From an uncultured Clostridium sp. (GTDB lineage: Bacteria; Bacillota; Clostridia; Lachnospirales; Lachnospiraceae): DNA of 6,446 nucleotides. Below the pieces are notes generated by a model, which had not been told where the DNA came from, ran no database searches, and saw only the letters and a list, made by a program, of their open reading frames with translations. A program made the position numbers and the translations under genes. The number at the start of each line of letters is the position of its first letter. Position 1 is the stretch's first letter. Positions 1 to 4,708 of the stretch are shown here, one piece after another. The DNA lies in assembly GCA_900543885.1 (NCBI GenBank), contig UQTA01000106.1, forward strand, positions 1 through 6,446. Reading direction: 5' to 3'.

Positions 1-195
1 ACGCGAAGCGTGTGAGTTGGGTTCGCAGTTCTGACACTAGGCGGCGCAAGCCCACGAACAAAGGATTTTCTCCCAAATGCGCATCTGTAATGCGCGCCGG
101 TGGCTTTCGGACCTTTCACGACTATATCGCAATATAATTATCTACTATGAGTTGCCTATATCCTCTTCCTGCATATTGTCCTACCCGGCCGATCC
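1..195 (-). ncRNA. Unassigned structured leader or small RNA, running off the left edge
   Basis: No credible coding frame is present in this stretch. It lies downstream of a promoter-like sequence at 202-230 and beyond the aspartate kinase terminator. The part at 1-120 is visibly richer in G and C than 120-240 and forms local hairpins: GCGCAT/ATGCGC around a 5-nt loop (79-95), GTTCG/CGAAC (about 21-25 with 54-58), GGC/GCC around positions 41-52, and ACGC-GAA-GCGT at 1-11. A GC-rich, hairpin-forming, non-coding stretch behind a promoter fits a small RNA or the 5' leader (riboswitch, attenuator) of a gene lying left of the window. I compared it by eye with lysine, ZTP, cobalamin, FMN and T-box leaders, RNase P, SRP, tmRNA and 6S RNA and could not make a convincing match. 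The family is therefore left open; both the 3' end and any target gene are outside the window. Confidence 0.35.
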
Positions 196-201
196 TGATA
201 G

Positions 202-230
202 ATATAATTATTGGCATAACTATGATACAA
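202..230 (-). promoter_or_regulatory. Candidate sigma-A promoter reading towards the left edge
   Basis: On the minus strand a -35 like TTGTAT (225-230) and a -10 like TTATAT (202-207) are separated by 17 nt. The -10 block ATAATTATAT recurs 70 nt further along (132-141 on the plus strand as ATATAATTAT), in both cases near a TCATAGT word, so a second start or a repeated control element is possible. Transcription would begin near 195 and leave the window with no start codon and RBS seen. Confidence 0.45.
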
Positions 231-254
231 AGTAAATAGACAGTCCAACTGCGC

Positions 255-305
255 TTTTCAAAAAAGCAGGAAAAACTCCTATTTCCAGAAGCTCTCCCTG
301 CTTTT
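255..305 (-). terminator. Rho-independent terminator of the aspartate kinase gene
   Basis: On the minus strand, 25 nt after the aspartate kinase stop codon, a 9-bp arm AAAAGCAGG (297-305) pairs with CCTGCTTTT (262-270). The interior continues the stem with wobble pairs (GAGCTTCT against AGGAGTTT) around a short GGAAAT loop, and a run of six T follows. This is a complete intrinsic terminator in the correct orientation for the gene. Confidence 0.85.
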
Positions 306-330
306 CTATTACATTATACTCTATCCTGTT

Positions 331-1650
331 TTATAAATCTACTGTGATAAAAATATCATAAATTGCCTTAATAGCAGTCTCAAAATCAGAATTCTTAACA
401 CCAATGATGATATTCCACTCACTGGATCCCTGATCAATCATCTTTACATTGACTCTTGCATGTGCCAGCGCGGAGAAGATACGACCTGCAGTGCCTCTGT
501 TAGAGCGCATGCCTCTTCCTACTACTGCAATCAGCGCCAGGTCAGATTCCAGTTCTACGGTATCTGGCTCAACCGCTCTGTGAATGCCTGCTACAACAGA
601 CTGCTCATAAGCTTCAAATTCAGACTGATGAACGAAAATAGTCATGGTATCAATGCCAGATGGCATATGCTCAAAATTAATACCGTATTTTTCAAATACG
701 CTTAAAACTCTTCTCCCAAAACCAACCTCAGAATTCATCATTGCCTTTTCAATGTTGATGGAACAGAATCCCTTCTTACCTGCGATGCCGATAATGGTAT
801 GACGCGGCTTGCGGCAGGTAGTCTCTACGATCAGAGTTCCCTTGTCATCCGGGCGGTTAGTATTGCGGATATTGATCGGGATACCTTCTTTACGTACCGG
901 GAAAATAGCATCCTCATGAAGAACGCTTGCTCCCATATAAGCCAGTTCACGAAGTTCTTTATAAGTAATGGTCTCGATCACCTCAGGATCCTTGATGATA
1001 CGTGGATCTGCTACTAAAAATCCGGAAACATCAGTCCAGTTTTCATACAGGTCTGCGTGGATCGCCTTTGCAACAATAGAACCGGTCACATCAGAGCCGC
1101 CTCTGGAGAAAGTCTTTACAGTACCATCATGGCGGGATCCGTAAAATCCAGGGATAACAGCTCTCTCTACATGCTCTAAACGTTCAGAAAGCTCTTTATC
1201 TGTAATATCTGCTTCAAAATTGCCATTGTCATCAAAGAAAATAACCTCTGCAGCGTCAATAAATTCATATCCCAGATAGTTTGCCATCAGGATACCATTT
1301 AAGTACTCACCTCTGGAAGCTGCATAGTCTCTTCCTGCCTGTGCCAGGAAATTTTCTTCTATTTTATCAAATTCATGATCCAGGTTCAGGTTCAGATCCA
1401 GTCCATCAATGATCTCATTGTATCTTTCTTTGATCTTGTCAAGGATCTTCTTGTAAGAACGTCCTTCTGTCACAGCATCATAGCATGCATACAGCATATC
1501 GGTTACTTTCTCGTCCTTATCATTGCGCTTGCCTGGTGCAGACGGAACTACATATCTTCTGGATTTATCCGCTTTAATGATGTCAGCCACTTTTTTAAAC
1601 TGCTTTGCATTTGCAAGTGAACTGCCTCCGAACTTAACCACTTTCTTCAT
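331..1650 (-). CDS. lysC: Aspartate kinase, monofunctional, YclM/aspartokinase III-like
   Basis: Phosphorylates L-aspartate with ATP to 4-phospho-aspartate, the first committed step towards lysine, diaminopimelate, threonine and methionine; cytoplasmic. The 439-residue protein is full length. Visible kinase motifs are KFGGSS (6-11), SAPGKR (37-42), SRGGSDVTGS (182-191), WTDVSG (205-210) and ADPR (214-217). Two C-terminal ACT domains follow, about 286-345 (with the MPSGID segment at 329-334) and 371-436 (with DQGSSE at 406-411); in this family they bind the feedback amino acid. The N-terminus and the GFCSI...GFGRR stretch resemble Bacillus YclM more than the LysC alpha/beta type with an internal start, as far as I recall. 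The ATG at 1648-1650 has an AAGGAGA ribosome site (1659-1665) 8 nt upstream. It has its own promoter and terminator, so it is a single-gene unit. The symbol lysC is generic here; which amino acid inhibits it cannot be read from the sequence. Confidence 0.95.
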   Translation of the reverse strand: MKKVVKFGGSSLANAKQFKKVADIIKADKSRRYVVPSAPGKRNDKDEKVTDMLYACYDAVTEGRSYKKILDKIKERYNEIIDGLDLNLNLDHEFDKIEENFLAQAGRDYAASRGEYLNGILMANYLGYEFIDAAEVIFFDDNGNFEADITDKELSERLEHVERAVIPGFYGSRHDGTVKTFSRGGSDVTGSIVAKAIHADLYENWTDVSGFLVADPRIIKDPEVIETITYKELRELAYMGASVLHEDAIFPVRKEGIPINIRNTNRPDDKGTLIVETTCRKPRHTIIGIAGKKGFCSINIEKAMMNSEVGFGRRVLSVFEKYGINFEHMPSGIDTMTIFVHQSEFEAYEQSVVAGIHRAVEPDTVELESDLALIAVVGRGMRSNRGTAGRIFSALAHARVNVKMIDQGSSEWNIIIGVKNSDFETAIKAIYDIFITVDL

Positions 1651-1735
1651 GATCTTTATCTCCTTAAATCTTAGTAAAACACACTCTTTTTAGCAGGTTT
1701 TTTCCCAAGCCCTTTTAAGTGCGTTACAAGTGCAA

Positions 1736-1764
1736 ATGATACCTTACTTTTCCCACTCTGTCAA
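1736..1764 (-). promoter_or_regulatory. Sigma-A promoter of the aspartate kinase gene
   Basis: A perfect -35 TTGACA (1759-1764 on the minus strand) and -10 TATCAT (1736-1741) are spaced by exactly 17 nt. The start would fall near 1729, giving a leader of only about 80 nt before the ATG. That is too short for the lysine riboswitch that often precedes aspartokinase genes in Firmicutes, and no such aptamer is seen. Confidence 0.85.
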
Positions 1765-1785
1765 TAGTTTTAAAGGTAAAAATTT

Positions 1786-1815
1786 GCCGTACAAGGACAA
1801 ATGTCTTTGTACGGC
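1786..1815 (-). terminator. Rho-independent terminator after the HD hydrolase gene
   Basis: Arms GCCGTACAAGGACA and TGTCTTTGTACGGC pair over 14 bp with one G/T mismatch position around a minimal AA loop. On the minus strand the stem is followed by AAATTTTT, placed about 50 nt after the HD gene stop and about 20 nt upstream of the aspartate kinase -35. It insulates the two same-strand genes. On the plus strand a weaker T run follows. Confidence 0.8.
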
Positions 1816-1867
1816 ATACTTTTAGGGTTATTATGTCTTTTATCAAATGTTTCTTATTAATGTACTC

Positions 1868-2449
1868 TCAGCCTTCCATTTCCTTATTTACAGACTCTTC
1901 GCAGGAACGCATAGCCAGGATCGTTTTTTCCATCAGTTCTTCCAATGTCCAGCCTAAATTTTCCGCACCTTCACGAATCACATCTCTGGAACATCCGGCA
2001 GCAAACTTTTTGTCTTTAAATTTCTTCTTAAGGCTGGAAACTTCCATATCCATAACACTGCGGGATGGTCGCATCTTTGCTGCTGCACCGATCAGTCCTG
2101 TAAGCTCATCTACCGCAAACAGTACTTTTTCCATCTCATGCTCCGGCTTCACATCACAGGCAATACCATATCCATGGCTGCAGATTGCATGGATCAGTTC
2201 TTCTTCCACTCCTGCTTCTCTCAACAGCTCCTCTGCCTTGATGCAGTGCTGTTCCGGATATATTTCAAAGTCAATATCATGAAGAAGTCCTGCCATTGTC
2301 CAGAAATCGGCTTCATCACCATATCCCAGTTCTTTTGCAAACCACTTCATAGTGCCTTCAACGGTCAGTCCATGTAAAATATGGAATGGCTCTTTATTAT
2401 ACTTTTTCAGTAATTCCAGTCCCTGTTCTCTTGTAAGTTTTGTAGTCAT
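1868..2449 (-). CDS. HD-superfamily hydrolase, substrate unknown
   Basis: A 193-residue cytoplasmic protein of the HD phosphohydrolase superfamily, similar in layout to the group described as predicted HD hydrolases (COG2316-like, from memory). The expected metal ligands are present in order: His23/His26 in the HILHG segment, His57-Asp58 in GLLHDID, His92 in CSHGYG, and Asp114 in AVDELTGL. The helical C-terminus contains a Lys-rich stretch (KKKFKDKK, about 141-148). HD proteins of this size commonly hydrolyse phosphate esters or nucleotides, but nothing here fixes a substrate. I start the gene at the ATG at 2447-2449 because it has an AAAGGAAG ribosome site 8 nt upstream; the frame extends 11 codons further to a TTG without such support. 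It is monocistronic, with a terminator at 1786-1815. Its promoter is unclear; the MITE-like element begins about 58 bp upstream of the start codon. Confidence 0.85.
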   Translation of the reverse strand: MTTKLTREQGLELLKKYNKEPFHILHGLTVEGTMKWFAKELGYGDEADFWTMAGLLHDIDFEIYPEQHCIKAEELLREAGVEEELIHAICSHGYGIACDVKPEHEMEKVLFAVDELTGLIGAAAKMRPSRSVMDMEVSSLKKKFKDKKFAAGCSRDVIREGAENLGWTLEELMEKTILAMRSCEESVNKEMEG

Positions 2450-2457
2450 CTCTTCTG

Positions 2458-2465
2458 CTTCCTTT
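2458..2465 (-). promoter_or_regulatory. Ribosome binding site fixing the HD hydrolase start
   Basis: AAAGGAAG on the minus strand, 8 nt before the ATG at 2447-2449. It supports the 193-residue form over the longer TTG-started frame. Confidence 0.7.
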
Positions 2466-2515
2466 CCGCCGGATGTACCCAAAATACGTCCGAGTTTTTC
2501 ATTATTATGATGTAA

Positions 2516-2576
2516 GTGTCAAAAGTATAAATTGCGTTTGTGCTCGCACAAATAAGCAATTTATACTTATTGACAC
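2516..2576. repeat. Inverted repeat A inside the MITE-like element
   Basis: The left arm (2516-2535, GTGTCA...ATTGC) pairs with 2556-2576 over 20 bp with a single-base bulge. An inner stem TTTGTG/CACAAA around CTCG (2537-2552) extends the hairpin. The left arm is the same sequence that pairs with the far right end of the element. Confidence 0.85.
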
Positions 2577-2578
2577 GC

Positions 2579-2642
2579 CGAACACCTCAAACTCCCATAA
2601 AATGGTGTGAACACGCCATTTTATGGGAGTTTGAGGTGTTCG
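2579..2642. repeat. Near-perfect 64-bp palindrome (hairpin B)
   Basis: Arms 2579-2605 and 2616-2642 are exact reverse complements over 27 bp, starting CGAACACCTC. The central 10 nt TGTGAACACG adds four more pairs (one a wobble), leaving an AA turn. This is far longer than a normal terminator stem, and no T run follows on either strand, so it is better read as a DNA cruciform or an element-internal hairpin than as an intrinsic terminator. Confidence 0.9.
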
Positions 2643-2643
2643 A

Positions 2644-2677
2644 GGATTGCGGGAATTGCATAGCAATGGAGCAATCC
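2644..2677. repeat. Inverted repeat C inside the MITE-like element
   Basis: GGATTGC (2644-2650) pairs with GCAATCC (2671-2677), and a nested ATTGC-ATA-GCAAT (2655-2667) forms the tip. It directly abuts hairpin B. Confidence 0.8.
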
Positions 2678-2761
2678 GGTTACATCAGTGAGTGGCAAAA
2701 TTTACTTTTGACACTCACATCATGATTATAATTCCGGCGTATAAAAAACGCAAGACTGCCC

Positions 2762-2801
2762 TTGACGGAACCCAAAATCTATATTATATATATGTTATAA
2801 T
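2762..2801 (+). promoter_or_regulatory. Promoter region of the dehydrogenase gene
   Basis: An extended -10, TGTTATAAT (2793-2801), matches the TGnTATAAT consensus exactly. A TTGACG at 2762-2767 lies 17 nt before TATATA (2785-2790), so a second overlapping promoter is possible. From the extended -10 the transcript would start near 2808, leaving an 80-nt leader before the ATG. The MITE-like element ends about 40 bp upstream of the TTGACG. Confidence 0.7.
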
Positions 2802-2806
2802 GTTCG

Positions 2807-2820
2807 GTATACCGGTATAC
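2807..2820. promoter_or_regulatory. Operator-like perfect palindrome at the dehydrogenase start site
   Basis: GTATACCGGTATAC is a perfect 14-bp palindrome, overlapped by CGGTATACCG (2805-2814), with a further GGTATC word at about 2831-2836. It covers the predicted transcription start, a classic repressor position. GGTATACC cores are known for GntR-family hexuronate regulators (ExuR/UxuR sites contain TTGGTATACCAA), which fits the proposed product of the gene. The regulator itself is not in the window. Confidence 0.6.
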
Positions 2821-2888
2821 TGATTGAACTGGTATCTACAACAAACGGCAGAAAACAGGGTGCAGAAGGCACGGAAAGGGGTTAAAAA

Positions 2889-3755
2889 ATGAAGGTACCT
2901 TTTAATGTAGATCTTATGGGAAAAACAGCTATCGTAACAGGAGGAAGCGGCACACTTTGTTCAGCTATGGCATATGGTCTGGCTGTCAATGGAGCAAAGG
3001 TTGCTATTATTGGCCGCAGCAAGGAAAAGCTGGCAAAGATGAGTGAAACACTGACAGGAAACGCAAAAACGGAATACAACAAAGAAGTGGTTGTAAAAGG
3101 CTACAGCTGCAATGTACTGGATAAAGAAGAACTGGTTAAAACATATGAGCAGATCAAGGCTGACCTTGGAAGCTGTGACATCCTGATCAATGGTGCTGGC
3201 GGAAATCAGTCGGGAGCCATTGCTTCTGTAAAGATGCTGAAAAAGGAAAAGCAGGCAGATGATTATTCTTTCTGGGATTTAAAGGAAGAGAATGTAAGAA
3301 ACGTAATGGACTTAAATTATTTTGGAACCTTACTGCCGATCCAGGTATTTACCAGAGATATGGTAGAAAAGAGAAAGGGAAGTATTATCAATATCGCCTC
3401 TGTTTCTTCTATCCTTCCGCTTTCCAAAGTTATGGCTTATTCCAATGCTAAAAGTGCTGTCCAGAGCCTGACCCAGTGGCTGGCTGTCCATTTCGGAGAA
3501 AGCGGCATCCGCTGCAATGCCATTGTACCAGGATTTTATGCAGCAGAGCAGAATCATGACCTTCTGTTCAACAAAGACGGCTCTTATACAGACAGAGCCG
3601 GAGACATCATTGCCGGAACACCTATGGGACGTTTTGGCAATCCAGAGGAGCTGATCGGTGCGGCACTATTTTTAGCAAGTGATGATGCATCCGGCTTTGT
3701 AAACGGTATCGTACTGCCTGTAGACGGCGGCTACAGTGCTTTCAGCGGGGTATAA
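2889..3755 (+). CDS. uxuB: SDR-family oxidoreductase, probable D-fructuronate reductase (YjmF/UxuB-like)
   Basis: A 288-residue short-chain dehydrogenase. It likely interconverts D-fructuronate and D-mannonate with NAD(P)H in glucuronate catabolism; cytoplasmic. The Rossmann nucleotide loop TGGSGTLC is at 17-24, with Cys in place of the last Gly of the usual TGxxxGxG. NGAGGN is at 101-106, the catalytic Ser171 lies 13 residues before Tyr184, and YSNAK is at 184-188. The C-terminal signature runs TPMGRFG...ELIG (244-257) to VDGGYSAFSGV. The GGSG-LC loop, the INGAGGN and GTLLP segments and the SAFSGV ending are what I recall of Bacillus YjmF, hence the specific call; other polyol or sugar-acid SDRs remain possible. 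The ATG follows AAAGGGG (2875-2881) by 7 nt. No uxaC, uxuA or transporter gene lies beside it, so it appears to be a lone gene under its own operator. It ends 8 bp from the convergent GNAT gene. Confidence 0.85.
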   Translation: MKVPFNVDLMGKTAIVTGGSGTLCSAMAYGLAVNGAKVAIIGRSKEKLAKMSETLTGNAKTEYNKEVVVKGYSCNVLDKEELVKTYEQIKADLGSCDILINGAGGNQSGAIASVKMLKKEKQADDYSFWDLKEENVRNVMDLNYFGTLLPIQVFTRDMVEKRKGSIINIASVSSILPLSKVMAYSNAKSAVQSLTQWLAVHFGESGIRCNAIVPGFYAAEQNHDLLFNKDGSYTDRAGDIIAGTPMGRFGNPEELIGAALFLASDDASGFVNGIVLPVDGGYSAFSGV

Positions 3756-3763
3756 TGTGTGAT

Positions 3764-4282
3764 TTAATTTAAAACTTTCTGGTAGGCAAAACGGGGATCT
3801 CCGGCTTCGCTTCCAGAGCATAAAGTGATCTTTCCGCAGAAGGTATAACCATTTTTGGCTAATGCTCTCTGCATGGAAAGATTGTCCGGATGGGTGTCAA
3901 TACGTATGTTTTTGACACCTTTTTCTTTTGCCAGTGCTTCAGAATAAGCAAAAATGCTTCCAGCCAGTCCTTTGCCTTTGTGTGCCTCAGATACGCAGAC
4001 TCTGTGAAAAGCAAAATATGGTTCATCATTTAACCAGGCACCATCAATAACCGCATAATCGGCTTCAGGGCCGGCCACCACAGTGACCATGGCTAAAACT
4101 TCGTTGCTTTCTTCCAGAACATGTACCAGGTCCTTTTTAATGGCTTCAGTGAGTCCCTGCTCATTGGGTTCGCCTTTTTGCCACTGGTCAATGTTTCTTG
4201 AGCGAAAGCCTTCTTTTGCTTCATTTACCATTTTCATCATGGCAGGAAGATCGGTGATATGGGCGGTTCTGTATTTTAACAT
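3764..4282 (-). CDS. GNAT-family N-acetyltransferase, substrate unknown
   Basis: A 172-residue, single-domain acetyl-CoA-dependent acetyltransferase. Motif A, the acetyl-CoA pyrophosphate loop, is seen as RVCVSEAHKGKGLAGSIF at 94-111, with HKGKGLAG at 101-108. A following strand-helix segment IRIDTHPDNLSMQRALAKNG (126-145) leads to GYTFCGKI, the usual motif B. The N-terminal YRTAHITDLPAMMKMVNEA is the typical GNAT opening. Targets in this superfamily range from antibiotics and polyamines to protein N-termini, and nothing here discriminates. I start it at the ATG at 4280-4282, which has an ACCTCC complement (GGAGGT) 6 nt upstream. An in-frame ATG 11 codons earlier overlaps the -10 box and would lie before the transcript start. 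It is monocistronic, with its own promoter, and convergent with the dehydrogenase gene with no terminator between them. Confidence 0.88.
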   Translation of the reverse strand: MLKYRTAHITDLPAMMKMVNEAKEGFRSRNIDQWQKGEPNEQGLTEAIKKDLVHVLEESNEVLAMVTVVAGPEADYAVIDGAWLNDEPYFAFHRVCVSEAHKGKGLAGSIFAYSEALAKEKGVKNIRIDTHPDNLSMQRALAKNGYTFCGKITLCSGSEAGDPRFAYQKVLN

Positions 4283-4288
4283 AAATGT

Positions 4289-4294
4289 ACCTCC
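4289..4294 (-). promoter_or_regulatory. Ribosome binding site fixing the GNAT start
   Basis: GGAGGT on the minus strand, 6 nt before the ATG at 4280-4282; a near-ideal Shine-Dalgarno that settles the start choice. Confidence 0.85.
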
Positions 4295-4313
4295 ATTGTT
4301 TTTTTCTGCCCCC

Positions 4314-4343
4314 ATTATAAGGCATGATCATGGATATTTGCAA
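4314..4343 (-). promoter_or_regulatory. Sigma-A promoter of the GNAT gene
   Basis: A perfect -10 TATAAT (4314-4319, minus strand) lies 18 nt from a -35 TTGCAA (4338-4343, four of six consensus positions). The start would be near 4307, giving a leader of about 25 nt that contains the GGAGGT site. Confidence 0.7.
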
Positions 4344-4357
4344 GGCGGTTGATTACC

Positions 4358-4406
4358 AAAAAATCCCGGAACACGAACAGACTTTTTACCTGCCGTATTC
4401 CGGGAT
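4358..4406 (-). terminator. Rho-independent terminator of the purL transcript
   Basis: ATCCCGGAA (4398-4406, minus reading) pairs perfectly with TTCCGGGAT (4363-4371), and a run of T (4358-4363) follows at once. A loop of about 26 nt contains additional weak pairing next to the stem (TACG with CGTG). It lies 24 nt after the small ORF and just upstream of the GNAT promoter, so it separates the purine unit from the acetyltransferase gene. Confidence 0.85.
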
Positions 4407-4429
4407 CCCATATGCTTTTACCTATCTGA

Positions 4430-4681
4430 TCAATCCAGATATGCTCCAACAGGAGCTGTGTTGTACTGTTTCTTGATCTCAATGATCACAGAGCCATCTG
4501 GCTGCTCTTCTTCTGAAAGGATCTTATATTTTGTATGGCCGCGGTCTAAGCCTTCCTTATACCGCTTTACTTCTTCTTTCACAGCTCTTATGGCATACTC
4601 TCCTGTTTCTCCTTCTTTTAACCGGAAATGAAGGATCTGTGAAATACATGCTGCCTGAATTCTTTTCATATTATTGTGCAT
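4430..4681 (-). CDS. Small conserved-looking protein downstream of purL, unknown function
   Basis: An 83-residue ORF whose predicted start is 27 nt after the purL stop, on the same strand and before a shared terminator, so it is probably co-transcribed with purL. It is soluble and charged, with no signal or membrane segment. From the second Met (residue 5) it reads MKRIQAACISQILHFRL, then a Lys/Glu-rich helix (about 29-46), then KYKILSEE, a PDGSVIIEIKKQYN strand-like segment and an APVGAYLD end. It looks like a compact alpha/beta protein, and I have a vague recollection of similar 80-residue hypothetical proteins with a -YLD end in Clostridia. The start is uncertain: neither the ATG at 4679-4681 nor that at 4667-4669 has a clear Shine-Dalgarno, so translation may depend on coupling to purL. 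A function cannot be assigned. Confidence 0.65.
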   Translation of the reverse strand: MHNNMKRIQAACISQILHFRLKEGETGEYAIRAVKEEVKRYKEGLDRGHTKYKILSEEEQPDGSVIIEIKKQYNTAPVGAYLD

Positions 4682-4708
4682 TATGTGTGGTCATTTTTAC
4701 CCACAGGC

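Larger units (their letters stand above)
2507..2723. mobile_element. MITE-like palindromic element with imperfect terminal inverted repeats
   Basis: A 217-bp non-coding block bounded by 29-nt inverted arms (2507-2535 and 2695-2723) that match at 25 of 29 positions; the outermost part reads ATGATGT(A/G)AGTGTCAAA. Inside are three further hairpins (2516-2576, 2579-2642 and 2644-2677, listed separately). It carries no transposase frame, and the one open frame across it merely reads through the palindromes. ATTAT occurs just outside both ends (2501-2505 and 2725-2729), a possible target duplication, though the flanks are so AT-rich that this is weak. Size, terminal inverted repeats and absence of coding fit a non-autonomous element moved by a transposase elsewhere; a chromosomal regulatory or REP-like repeat is the alternative. 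It sits between divergent genes and interrupts neither. Confidence 0.65.

Noticed and set aside
1..125. ZTP (pfl) riboswitch suggested by GTCGTGA and a distant CCGCCTA on the minus strand
   Set aside because: The surrounding conserved pieces I expect (CUGGCG directly after GUCGUGA, the GGGGAGCG-type segment, GGGC after CCGCCU) are absent.
460..1620. Several plus-strand open frames of 70-80 codons opposite the aspartate kinase gene
   Set aside because: They are antisense shadows of a well-supported gene, without ribosome sites or recognisable domains; the same holds for the frames opposite purL, the HD and the dehydrogenase genes.
1651..1735. Lysine riboswitch in front of the aspartate kinase gene
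   Set aside because: The leader is about 80 nt, and none of the aptamer's conserved internal-loop sequences can be found.
2447..2482. Longer HD hydrolase form starting at a TTG codon
   Set aside because: The 11 extra residues (GTSGGKEAEE) contain the ribosome-site sequence of the ATG start and have no ribosome site of their own.
2540..2725. A 61-codon plus-strand open frame across the palindromic element
   Set aside because: It consists almost entirely of the two arms of inverted repeats translated in turn, with no ribosome site and no protein-like pattern.
2708..2732. TTGACA at the right end of the element and TATAAT just outside it, as an outward hybrid promoter for the dehydrogenase gene
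   Set aside because: The spacer is only 13 nt, well below the 16-18 nt needed, and a better extended -10 lies closer to the gene. The match is probably chance plus the terminal repeat.
4280..4315. Longer GNAT form starting at the ATG at 4313-4315
   Set aside because: That ATG overlaps the -10 TATAAT box, so it would not be on the transcript; the downstream ATG has an ideal GGAGGT.
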